64,000 nucleotides of DNA, taken from contig JAUJPP010000003.1 in assembly GCA_030562195.1 (NCBI GenBank), positions 30,076,602 to 30,140,601 on the forward strand. The letters run 5' to 3'. The DNA comes from Nipponacmea schrenckii (taxonomy: Eukaryota; Mollusca; Gastropoda; Lottiidae). A program made the translations under genes and the position numbers. The notes beneath the pieces are model-generated. The model had not been told where the DNA came from. It made no database searches and saw only the letters and a list, made by a program, of their open reading frames with translations. Position 1 is the stretch's first letter. Each line of letters starts with the position of its first letter. Of this stretch, positions 55,267 through 64,000 are shown piece by piece.

Positions 55267-57293
55267 CGCAAGTTGTAGACGGAATAGAAGTGCCTATCTA
55301 TTTTCTTAGTCATAGACTAGGGAAGACTCAATGTAAGTGGGCGGTGTGTGAGAAAGAAGCTTACGCTATTTCCTATAGTCTCCAAAAACTAGACTATTAT
55401 CTCCACAACGCACAGTTCGTAATTAGAACTGATCACAAACCACTTAAATATCTTCTCGAATCACCAATGCATAACAAAAAATTACAACTTTGGGCACTGA
55501 ATATATCAGGTTATAACTGTAAAATTGAGTACATACCGGGCGAGACAAATACAGTAGCTGACATGCTATCGCGCATACCAAGTGATTTGACAGACATAGT
55601 ACAAAAGGACGATTCGGACGATAATGAACCAGAAATAAGCAATAACACTTTCGAAATAAATGTACTAAATAGTAATAAGTTTAATCCAGGTGACTATGAC
55701 GACTGTGACGATGAACTTTCAATAGAGACAACAGACAAACTTGAAACTAATAATAGTTTAACGAATATAGACATGAAATTAGAGCAAACAAAAGACGAAA
55801 GCATTCAGGTGATCAAACAAAAATTATCTCAAAATCAAAATCAGTCGAGTGTAAACAATAAGTTCATTATAATGGAAGATCTATTATACTTTATTTCTGA
55901 CCCCGACGGTGAACCACAAACAAGATTATATATCCCCAAACACTTAAAGAAAGAGGTAATTAAACAATACCATGATCTAAATTCACACCCGGGCATTGAC
56001 AAAACTTACGCTACAATAAAAGTAAAATATTTTTGGCCAAAAATGTACAAAGAACTGTATGAATACATTGACACCTGTGTAACATGCCAGATGCGATCAA
56101 CTATAAGGAATAAACCAGATACAGTTGAAACTGGAATTCCTCCGTATCCAATGGCAAAATTAAGTCTAGATCTTTCAGGACCGTATCCTACCTCACTCTC
56201 GGGTAACAAATATATAATTAGTTTTGTATGTTGGTATTCAGGATGGGTAGAATCATTCCCAGTTAAGGACAAAACAGCAGAAAATGTCGCTCATCTCATA
56301 ATAGAAGAAATATTCCCACGATTTAGCTGCCCTTTGGCAATAGTTACAGACAACGGTACCGAAAATGAAAATAGAATTGTTAAGGAAACTTTAGACAAGC
56401 TTAAAATTAAACACATATTAACATCATTTTATTCATCAAAATCAAATGCCAGAGTAGAAAGAAACCACCGTACTCTACATGATATGTTAGCGAAACGTGT
56501 AAGCTCGAATCATTCTACCTGGGACATATTTCTTAACCAATACTTAAGCGCGATAAGATTTAACGTGAGTAAAACGACTAAACAATCACCGTTTTCACTT
56601 TTGTATTCACGTGATCCTGTACTACCCCTAGATAATGTTTTAAAGCCAAGAACTAAATATTATGGTGAAGACCACCATTTATTAGCTCTTGAAAATCAAC
56701 ATAAATCATTTGTTCAAGTTCACCGTTTTGTTAAGAAAATTAAGAGTAAACAATCAGAGTATTTAAATAAAAACACTAAGAATGTCGAATATAGTCTAGG
56801 TAATCCGGTATTCTATAAGAATCACCGACGGGCAAACAAACTTGACAATAGGTGGACACCCTATTATAGAATAGTTGAACAAAAGGGACCTGTCTCTTTT
56901 ATAATAAGAAATCAATTGACTGGGCAGACGACAAAAGCACACGCCGACCAATTACGACTCGCAAATATAGACGAATGGGACATTCCTACACACGACTCAA
57001 AGGTACGAAAAAGCAAATATGTTGTACCACCCTCTGACACGAGTGATTCAGACCAGTCGGACCCTGAAGAGTCCTCTGATTCTGATTCGCCCGATAACGA
57101 TAAATCGCTAACACGACTAGTTGATAGGTATAAACGTGCAAGAGACGATTCAAGCTCAGAAGAGGACGACATACCTCTCTTCGAACTTGCCCAAAGATTG
57201 CACCAAAGGGAAAAAGAACAAAAGGAAATTGATACGAATGACGATGAGGACAAAGAATCGTCATCACACATGTCAGATATTGAGATGAATTAG
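55266..57293 (+). CDS. Gypsy pol: RNase H (rest) and integrase
   Basis: The frame is open for over 670 codons. RNase H: WAVCEKEAYAISYSL (glutamate) and VIRTDHKPLKYLLE (aspartate), IPGETNTVADMLSR. An acidic linker follows, then the integrase: zinc finger YHDLNSHPGI...YFWPKM...CVTCQ (HHCC), catalytic D in LSLDLSGPY, D in IVTDNGTEN, E in NARVERNHRTLHD. The C-terminal part has GNPVFYKNHRRANKLDNRWT and GPVSFIIRNQLTGQTTKAHA (GPY/F-like module), then a serine/aspartate-rich tail with SDSDQSDPEESSDSDSPD. TAG at 57291. Integrates cDNA in the nucleus. Intact in itself, but cut from the RT by the upstream frameshift. Confidence 0.9.
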   Translation, partial: TQVVDGIEVPIYFLSHRLGKTQCKWAVCEKEAYAISYSLQKLDYYLHNAQFVIRTDHKPLKYLLESPMHNKKLQLWALNISGYNCKIEYIPGETNTVADMLSRIPSDLTDIVQKDDSDDNEPEISNNTFEINVLNSNKFNPGDYDDCDDELSIETTDKLETNNSLTNIDMKLEQTKDESIQVIKQKLSQNQNQSSVNNKFIIMEDLLYFISDPDGEPQTRLYIPKHLKKEVIKQYHDLNSHPGIDKTYATIKVKYFWPKMYKELYEYIDTCVTCQMRSTIRNKPDTVETGIPPYPMAKLSLDLSGPYPTSLSGNKYIISFVCWYSGWVESFPVKDKTAENVAHLIIEEIFPRFSCPLAIVTDNGTENENRIVKETLDKLKIKHILTSFYSSKSNARVERNHRTLHDMLAKRVSSNHSTWDIFLNQYLSAIRFNVSKTTKQSPFSLLYSRDPVLPLDNVLKPRTKYYGEDHHLLALENQHKSFVQVHRFVKKIKSKQSEYLNKNTKNVEYSLGNPVFYKNHRRANKLDNRWTPYYRIVEQKGPVSFIIRNQLTGQTTKAHADQLRLANIDEWDIPTHDSKVRKSKYVVPPSDTSDSDQSDPEESSDSDSPDNDKSLTRLVDRYKRARDDSSSEEDDIPLFELAQRLHQREKEQKEIDTNDDEDKESSSHMSDIEMN

Positions 57294-57689
57294 CGCGCTG
57301 AAACATAACGGAGTAGGTAGTTTGGGATGATGGGAAGGGCCCTCCTTGATTTCCTGAAGAGACTATCGTAGCTTACTGACATGATCATTAAATCACTAAT
57401 AATGCAGGGATAATGCTTTTGATTTTAATGATGTTGATGTCTACTATTCGCGGATAATGAAAACGTAGACATTGGTTATTCCCTTGAAACTAGGATCCTC
57501 GACGCAGGGTTAATGCATGTGATCCTTTGATAAAATCAATAATATTGATATTGACAACCCCATTTCGAAATTGACAAACAATGTAAGTTGTTTGTGATAT
57601 TAATGTCTATTGCTTGTAGGTTGAGAGGCATGTGGTAGACATTGTTGTATCCTTTAGACAGGATGAATACATAATATATCAGGTCGAAG
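57294..57689. other. Spacer between pol and env-like ORF
   Basis: About 400 bases with no gene. A splice acceptor would be expected here if the third ORF is expressed from a spliced RNA as in errantiviruses; a CCTTTAGACAG near 57652-57662 is a plausible acceptor, unproven. Confidence 0.35.
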
Positions 57690-58658
57690 ATGAAGACAGT
57701 TCTCAAAATACTCCTCGTATGTTTTGTAACCATCCCAATGACAGACAGTATTCTGACATATAAGAACACATTGTTCAGACCAGTAAATCGAATTGCAACG
57801 AGTCGATCTAGACGGTTGTTGACCTTAGTTCATGATTTAAGACCTTATTTGAAGTTCTTAAAAAACTTATCAAACGACATTGGACGCACTTTATGGACAG
57901 TAGACAATATAATAGCTAATTATTATACTAGTGAATACTTCACTAATGGTTATTGGGCTGTTATTGTACGCAAACAAGCACGATTTTCAATTGTTTGTCA
58001 AGATACCCACCTAGAACATTCCTCTATTGTTGTCAAACCACCCATACAAATTATTCGCCTAAAGCCAACATGTAAGGCAGTAAATGACCACGTAACCTTG
58101 CCCTCTCATAACACAAATGAGAGTACTTATTTTGATGACACTTCATTCAAACATTTGTTGATCAATTTTAATGAATCAATTACCGATATTTGGAAACCCA
58201 TTACCGATCCTTTTGGCAATTATACACTAACTAAATTACCTCCAAAATTAAAAGGAACTGAGACTATTCCTATCGAAAAATTAGTATCCGAATTAGATGA
58301 CTTATATCCAGTTGCGAAACTTAAAAATTCAACATGGCCATTGTGGGCATGGGCTATTCTGTGTACCGCGAGTGCTGTTGGTGTTCTCATACTTTATATA
58401 GTTTTCAAACTATATATCAAACCTTTTATGAAAAAATTCGAATTCCCATGTAACCGCTCTGATAAAAAGGGTGAAAGCTCTGTTAAGGTCCCTACTGATC
58501 GTGTCCCAGAGATGATACCCATGGTACACATGAAAGAACCAAGCGCCCCAGATTCCAATCAATTATATCCTGAAATACCTGGAGGCCATGCATTGCATTC
58601 CCTACTGACTCTCGCTCGCCAACAGAGAGCCGGTCAAGAAGCAGAGACCAAAATGTGA
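57690..58658 (+). CDS. Envelope-like membrane glycoprotein (gypsy ORF3)
   Basis: Intact 322-residue frame. N-terminal signal peptide (about residues 1-19, KTVLKILLVCFVTIPM); ectodomain with RSRRLLTLVHDL (a basic RSRR run that could be a furin-like cleavage site), four N-x-S/T sequons (NEST, NESI, NYTL, NSTW), and a few cysteines; one strong transmembrane segment about residues 225-248 (WPLWAWAILCTASAVGVLIL); a basic stop-transfer and ~75-residue cytoplasmic tail rich in P, S and E. The layout is that of a retroviral/errantivirus Env, but the sequence is not one I can place in a named Env family. Position after pol supports the assignment. Confidence 0.65.
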   Translation: MKTVLKILLVCFVTIPMTDSILTYKNTLFRPVNRIATSRSRRLLTLVHDLRPYLKFLKNLSNDIGRTLWTVDNIIANYYTSEYFTNGYWAVIVRKQARFSIVCQDTHLEHSSIVVKPPIQIIRLKPTCKAVNDHVTLPSHNTNESTYFDDTSFKHLLINFNESITDIWKPITDPFGNYTLTKLPPKLKGTETIPIEKLVSELDDLYPVAKLKNSTWPLWAWAILCTASAVGVLILYIVFKLYIKPFMKKFEFPCNRSDKKGESSVKVPTDRVPEMIPMVHMKEPSAPDSNQLYPEIPGGHALHSLLTLARQQRAGQEAETKM

Positions 58659-58767
58659 CTCACATATTACGTATAAAAACTTACCAGTCATTCAACAATT
58701 GACACTAACTAATCCAGTATTCTCGAGTTATATTCCAGCAGTTTAGTTACACAACGAATATTATGCA

Positions 58768-59013
58768 AGACATGGTGGAATTCCAATAAAAGCTTAAATC
58801 CAAAAATGTTGGATATATCCAGAAAACAAACACATAATGGTATCCAAGACATGGTGGAATTCCAATAAAAGCTTAAATCCAAAATATGGTGGATATGTCC
58901 AGAAAACAAACACGAAATGGTATCCAAGACATGGTGGAATTCCAATTAAAACTTAAATCCAAAATATGGTGGATATATCCAGAAAACAACCACATAATGG
59001 TATCCAAGATAAA
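58768..59013. repeat. Three ~80-bp tandem repeats downstream of env
   Basis: Units start ACATGGTGGAATTCCAATAA with TTAAATCCAAAA, GGATATATCCAGAAAACAA and TAATGGTATCCAAG (58770, 58850, 58929). ATGGTGGAxAT phrases continue degenerately to about 59180. Second copies lie at 61467-61712. Confidence 0.85.
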
Positions 59014-59209
59014 TATGGTAAATATCGGATCCCAGAAACAAGATTGTACCCAAGATATGGTGGATACCTGATCACAAATATATGATATCGATGACATGGT
59101 GGACATATTATATCCAACGACGCACTTAAACTACTAAATAGGAATGGTGGATATCCAATTTCGACCAGGTCATGGTGGACATACGAAGTCCCCGACAGAC
59201 GTATTGTGA

Positions 59210-59960
59210 ACAAGTCTATTTACAATGGGAACTATGTACTGTGCGGAAAGTTGACTTGGTCAACTGTTAAATGGTGTAGAACAATTGGTTTTAGAAGAAC
59301 CCTTATTGTGTAGTTTTAATTATCCTTGTTTCACACTTGACACAGGGGCGTGTGTAAGAAAATAGCCATTTTCTTATCTTAAATTAATTTAGTGTGAAAC
59401 AAACTCTTTACTTTCTTTACTTTACTCTCTTACGGACCGTTGTTTACATCGGTAATAACAATGTTAATTGGCTATCATTGTATTCGAGCTGAAATACCTT
59501 TGTGACTAGCCGATATTTGTACAGGTGTAAGGTGGCCGACCGCCGACCTGAGGTTCACCTAAAAACATGTATTGTGTCCCCAAATGACCACTCTTGACCA
59601 GCCCACTTGAAAGGGATTGGGTTATTTTACATGAGGTAATAGTCAATTAACAGTTATAGGGGTCCGTGAAAGAAGTAAACATTATTAATATTTCTATTAT
59701 ATTCTTTTATTTCGGATATTATCTATATCTATATTCTTTTATTCTTCTATTTTCTTAATTATTTTTGTATTGTATTGTATTGTGTGACTTGGCTTTATCA
59801 GGCGGGAAAACTACTTCTCTCACCAGTTAGTTTCGAGGATACCGATCTGCTCAGACGCCTGATAACGCCAACCGCAGCCTACCTATACGTTAACTTAATA
59901 AATCATCTTTAACCATCGCAAGTACTTGAAGTTATTACAAAAGAACAACACAACGTGGCG
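59210..59960 (+). repeat. LTR-like region (U3-R-U5 suspected), with primer-binding-like site
   Basis: Contains an AATAAA (59898), an inverted phrase AAAATAGCCATTTTCTTATC (59370-59390), GTATTGTATTGTATTG (59767), and ends near ACAACACAACG followed by TGGCGAAGTCCTAC (59955), resembling the TGGCGxAGTC primer-binding sites of gypsy elements. Boundaries cannot be fixed because no 5' LTR is in the window. Duplicated at 61911-62660. Confidence 0.45.
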
Positions 59961-59980
59961 AAGTCCTACACATTAAATAG

Positions 59981-60847
59981 TGGTCCAAAACTAATAGGAG
60001 CCTTTTTTGCTAAAATTGTCAATTGATGATAGAAATTGGGCTACAAGTATTTAATTAATTACAGTAATGTTTTAATAAGTTTAATTTCGTCACAAGTTAA
60101 GTTAGTAACAGTCACAAGGCAAATTAGTATCTATGGTTACAAGTTAATAACAATAATTTAGCCTCAAGATTAATTATCAGTAATTTGGTCACAAAGTTAT
60201 CTTTTTACTTCCAAAATAAATTATTAACAGTGATATGATCACAAGGTAATCAGTAAGTGCGGTGACACTAACTGCACGATTTTCCAATCCAACAGGGTCT
60301 ATTTCAGACATTGCAGCATAAGCTAAATCTCGGGGCAACCTTAATTGATGTTTTTGCCTTATTTATTTGTACATAGCCCTATAACAAAGCAGAGACCCTG
60401 GTCCATTTGCTTCATCAGCAACAGCATCATTAACCGATTCAATCGATACAGTCAAATCAGTGTAATAACACTATTTTCGTTATTGGGATAACACTTACCT
60501 GGCATAGCATAATATATTCTAGTGCTGAAAATTGGCTGAGACCCGAACGGGTTTTGAACCAGCGATCTCAGAGTCAGGCACCTAATCGCCAGCAATGTCA
60601 ACCGTCTAGACCACTCGGCCAACTGACCTGTTCGGGTCTCAGCCAATTTTCAGCACTAGAATCTTGTGCTATACCAAGTAAGTGTCATCCCAATAACAAA
60701 AATATTGTTGCAACACAACTTTCTAAATAACATCATATCATCTCAAATCAGTGTAATATCTCAACTGATAATTTATCTTGAGGCCAAATATCTTTCTGTC
60801 ATCAATTTACAATTTTAGCAAAAAAGGCTCCTATTAGTTTTGGACCA
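59981..60847. mobile_element. TIR DNA transposon, non-autonomous, copy 1
   Basis: Terminal inverted repeats of 55 bp (TGGTCCAAAACTAATAGGAG ... GATAGAAA, 59981-60035; complement 60793-60847), 867 bp overall, no transposase. The interior has phrases GGTCACAAGTTAA / GTCACAAGGC repeating, and a nested foldback with tRNA-like core. Confidence 0.8.
60479..60700 (-). ncRNA. Foldback with tRNA-like core (Pol III A and B boxes), copy 1
   Basis: Arms of ~70 bp (TATTGGGATAACACTTACCT ... GGCTGAGACCCGAAC and complement, 60479-60547 and 60630-60700) enclose a tRNA-like body. On the - strand: A-box TGGCCGAGTGG (60621-60611), then TAGACGGTTGAC, a long variable-arm-like region, and B-box GGTTCAAAACC (60559-60549). 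The body resembles a Leu/Ser-type tRNA with a long variable arm but its acceptor ends do not pair convincingly, so tRNA-derived SINE-like DNA is more likely than a working tRNA. Confidence 0.5.
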
Positions 60848-62680
60848 ATATTTGAATTCCATATTTTCAGCCAAAGCAGTTTTCCACTACAGCTATTTAG
60901 CAGTCATATATGGCTAAAGGACAAGCATCCTTCACAGATTCAATCGATACAGTTAAATCAGTGTAATATATCAAAGAATCACAACCGACGGTCGAGTGTA
61001 GGAATGATCCATCTATATTGGCTATAATCTCTTTTGAGAAAATTAGTCATTTCATTCCCTTGAATGTCTTGACAAACGCAATTCTCATCCATTGCTTCTG
61101 AAATAAGCAGTCATTTTATGTAAATAAAGCAAAGAGAATTCCCATGTAACCGCTCTGATAAAAAGGGTGAAAGCTCTGTTAAGGTCCCTACTGATCGTGT
61201 CCCAGAGATGATACCCATGGTACACATGAAAGAACCAAGCGCCCCAGATTCCAATCAATTATATCCTGAAATACCTGGAGGCCATGCATTGCATTCCCTA
61301 CTGACTCTCGCTCGCCAACAGAGAGCCGGTCAAGAAGCAGAGACCAAAATGTGACTCACATATTACGTATAAAAACTTACCAGTCATTCAACAATTGACA
61401 CTAACTAATCCAGTATTCTCGAGTTATATTCCAGCAGTTTAGTTACACAACGAATATTATGCAAGACATGGTGGAATTCCAATAAAAGCTTAAATCCAAA
61501 AATGTTGGATATATCCCAGAAAACAAACACATAATGGTATCCAAGACATGGTGGAATTCCAATAAAAGCTTAAATCCAAAAAAATGGTGGATATGTCCAG
61601 AAAACAAACACGAAATGGTATCCAAGACATGGTGGAATTCCAATTAAAACTTAAATCCAAAATATGGTGGATATATCCAGAAAACAACCACATAATGGTA
61701 TCCAAGATAAATATGGTAATATCGGATCCCAGAAACAAGATTGTACCCAAGATATGGTGGATACCTGATCACAAATATATGATATCGATGACATGGGGGA
61801 CATATTATATCCAACGACGCACTTAAACTACTAAATAGGAATGGTGGATATCCAATTTCGACCAGGTCATGGTGGACATACGAAGTCCCCGACAGACGTA
61901 TTGTGAACAAGTCTATTTACAATGGGAACTATGTACTGTGCGGAAAGTTGACTTGGTCAACTGTTAAATGGTGTAGAACAATTGGTTTTAGAAGAACCCT
62001 TATTGTGTAGTTTTAATTATCCTTGTTTCACACTTGACACAGGGGCGTGTGTAAGAAAATAGCCATTTTCTTATCTTAAAAATTTAAATTTTGTGTGAAA
62101 CAAACTCTTTACTTTCTTTACTTTACTCTCTTACGGACCGTTGTTTACATCGGTAATAACAATGTTAATTGGCTATCATTGTATTCGAGCTGAAATACCT
62201 TTGTGACTAGCCCATATTTGTACAGGTGTAAGGTGGCCGACCGCCGACCTGAGGTTCACCTAAAAACATGTATTGTGTCCCCAAATGACCACTCTTGACC
62301 AGCCCACTTGAAAGGGATTGGGTTATTTTACATGAGGTAATAGTCAATTAACAGTTATAGGGGTCCGTGAAAGAAGTAAAATTATTAATATTTCTATTAT
62401 ATTTTTTTATTTCGGATATTATCTATATCTATATTCTTTTATTCTTCTATTTTCTTAATTATTTTTGTATTGTATTGTATTGTGTGACTTGGCTTTATCA
62501 GGCGGGAAAAATACTTCTCTCACCAGTTAGTTTCGAGGATACCGATCTGCTCAGACGCCTGATAACGCCAACCGCAGCCTACCTATACGTTAACTTAATA
62601 AATCATCTTTAACCATCGCAAGTACTTGAAGTTATTACAAAAGAACAACACAACGTGACGAAGTCCTACACATTAAATAG

Positions 62681-63547
62681 TGGTCCAAAACTAATAGGAG
62701 CCTTTTTTGCTAAAATTGTCAATTGATGATAGAAATTGGGCTACAAGTATTTAATTAATTACAGTAATGTTTTAATAAGTTTAATTTCGTCACAAGTTAA
62801 GTTAGTAACAGTCACAAGGCAAATTAGTATATATGGTCACAAGTTAATAACAATAATTTAGCCTCAAGATTAATTATCAGTAATTTGGTCACAAAGTTAT
62901 CTTTTTACTTCCAAAATAAATTATTAACAGTGATATGATCACAAGGTAATCAGTAAGTGCGGTGACACTAACTGCACGATTTTCCAATCCAACAGGGTCT
63001 ATTTCAGACATTGCAGCATAAGCTAAATCTCGGGGCAACCTTAATTGATGTTTTTGCCTTATTTATTTGTACATAGCCCTATAACAAAGCAGAGACCCTG
63101 GTCCATTTGCTTCATCAGCAACAGCATCATTAACCGATTCAATCGATACAGTCAAATCAGTGTAATAACACTATTTTCGTTATTGGGATAACACTTACCT
63201 GGCATAGCATAATATATTCTAGTGCTGAAAATTGGCTGAGACCCGAACGGGTTTTGAACCAGCGATCTCAGAGTCAGGCACCTAATCGCCAGCAATGTCA
63301 ACCGTCTAGACCACTAGGCCAACTGACCTGTTCGGGTCTCAGCCAATTTTCAGCACTAGAATCTTGTGCTATACCAAGTAAGTGTCATCCCAATAACAAA
63401 AATATTGTTGCAACACAACTTTCTAAATAACATCGTATCATCTCAAATCAGTGTAATATCTCAACTGATAATTTATCTTGAGGCCAAATATCTTTCTGTC
63501 ATCAATTTACAATTTTAGCAAAAAAGGCTCCTATTAGTTTTGGACCA
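62681..63547. mobile_element. TIR DNA transposon, non-autonomous, copy 2
   Basis: The same element carried by the second tandem unit (offset 2,700), TIRs at 62681-62735 and 63493-63547. Confidence 0.8.
63179..63400 (-). ncRNA. Foldback with tRNA-like core, copy 2
   Basis: Second copy (offset 2,700) of the foldback with the same B box; the A-box reads TGGCCTAGTGG here (one base different from copy 1), weakening the tRNA-like promoter. Confidence 0.5.
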
Positions 63548-63836
63548 ATATTTGAATTCCATATTTTCAGCCAAAGCAGTTTTCCACTACAGCTATTTAG
63601 CAGTCATATATGGCTAAAGGACAAGCATCCTTCACAGATTCAATCGATACAGTTAAATCAGTGTAATATATCAAAGAATCACAACCGACGGTCGAGTGTA
63701 GGAATGATCCATCTATATTGGCTATAATCTCTTTTGAGAAAATTAGTCATTTCATTCCCTTGAATGTCTTGACAAACGCAATTCTCATCCATTGCTTCTG
63801 AAATAAGCAGTCATTTTATGTAAATAAAGCAAAGAG

Positions 63837-64000
63837 TAGTTTCCCTTACAGACAAATCGCCATCTAAAAAAGATAAATCGACCTGAGTGCAATGCATTGT
63901 GGTATACTATGATAGCTATAGGCTCTACACTTTTTTTTAACTCTGCTTTCTGTTTACTTTTGTTTTAATTTAATTTTTTTTTTCATTTCTATTTTTTTAT
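63837..64000. other. Unique flank, nothing recognised
   Basis: AT-rich with T-runs. No gene or repeat seen in the last ~160 bases. Confidence 0.5.

Larger units (their letters stand above)
54781..58740 (+). mobile_element. Ty3/gypsy element with envelope-like third ORF (5' part missing)
   Basis: Begins inside the RT at the YLDD motif, continues through RNase H, integrase and an env-like ORF. The 5' part (gag, protease, RT fingers and palm start) is absent, replaced by the Polinton end. 3' regulatory sequence and an LTR-like region follow to about 59960. Only one lesion (frameshift near 55262) is seen across pol and env, so this is the youngest retroelement in the window. Confidence 0.85.
58440..61136. 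repeat. Tandem duplication, unit 1 (2,697 bp)
   Basis: Starts at GAATTCCCATGTAACCGCTC within the env tail and runs through the env end, 80-bp repeats, LTR-like region and TIR transposon to TAAATAAAGCAAAGAG. Repeated at 61137-63836 with only scattered differences. Confidence 0.95.
61137..63836. repeat. Tandem duplication, unit 2 (2,700 bp)
   Basis: Starts AATTCCCATGTAACCGCTC directly after unit 1 and carries the last ~70 codons of the env-like ORF out of context (61140-61354), then repeats the rest of unit 1. Differences are few (for example CAACGTGACG for CAACGTGGCG; small indels at 61518, 61582 and 62090). Unique sequence resumes at about 63837. Confidence 0.95.

Noticed and set aside
58709..59213. 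- strand frames after env
   Set aside because: They are translations of the 80-bp repeats; each frame is repeated in unit 2 and shows no family.
60540..60640. Functional tRNA-Leu/Ser gene
   Set aside because: A and B boxes are present, but the acceptor arm does not pair convincingly and the body is embedded in a long foldback; kept as tRNA-like only.

Overview
This window looks like AT-rich, transposon-dense nuclear DNA of an animal, most likely a marine invertebrate and possibly a mollusc. The reasons are Maverick/Polinton genes, metazoan-type Ty3/gypsy, Ty1/copia, LINE and Penelope-like retroelements, and dispersed elements with ~160-bp tandem cores that resemble the 'pearl' elements known from bivalves. 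I recognise no host housekeeping gene, rRNA or ordinary tRNA gene. Almost everything identifiable is a mobile element, mostly decayed. The two longest clean reading frames are a gypsy pol and an envelope-like ORF at 55.3-58.7 kb.

Left end (1-9.33 kb): a decayed Maverick/Polinton (adintovirus-like) element, cut by the window start. The + strand carries the end of an adenain-like protease, a fibre-like protein with a phage-tail-fibre-like N terminus and coiled-coil repeats, a small gene, a two-helix membrane protein and fragments of protein-primed DNA polymerase B. The - strand carries penton-like minor capsid, two conserved Polinton hypotheticals, packaging ATPase, a glycine/hydrophobic core-like protein, a broken major capsid gene, a small gene and the first ~20 codons of a PLA2-integrase gene, then a terminal repeat. 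The genes fit one virion-assembly module plus a replication/entry module, converging at a deletion near 3.86 kb.

9.3-15.5 kb: tandem repeats (a duplicated 1,231-bp block with a 24-bp minisatellite, then a 78-bp minisatellite), the 3' end of a reverse-oriented LINE with a 292-bp internal duplication, and hairpins. 15.5-22.5 kb: an APE-type LINE ending in a TTCTG tail, split by a ~3.2-kb repeat-rich insertion. 22.5-30 kb: MULE transposase scraps, a TTAA-flanked MITE, and a long-TIR foldback element with a 9-bp target duplication.

30.5-42.9 kb is a stack of nested insertions. A gypsy element is split by a copia element (TG...CA LTR, near-perfect target duplication). The copia element is split by a TTAA MITE, itself split by a ~160-bp-array element, and by a second array element. 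42.9-52.5 kb holds three more array elements among other repeats. A Penelope-like element with a GIY-YIG domain (52.56-53.14 kb) abuts a 500-N gap.

53.6-54.8 kb: the right end of a second Polinton, encoding a PLA2-like domain fused to an integrase and ending in a perfect 28-bp-arm hairpin. It ends exactly at the catalytic YLDD motif of a gypsy reverse transcriptase. That gypsy element continues with RNase H, integrase and an envelope-like third ORF. Its 3' part (env end, LTR-like region, a TIR transposon containing a tRNA-like foldback) is tandemly duplicated as two ~2.7-kb units to 63.84 kb.
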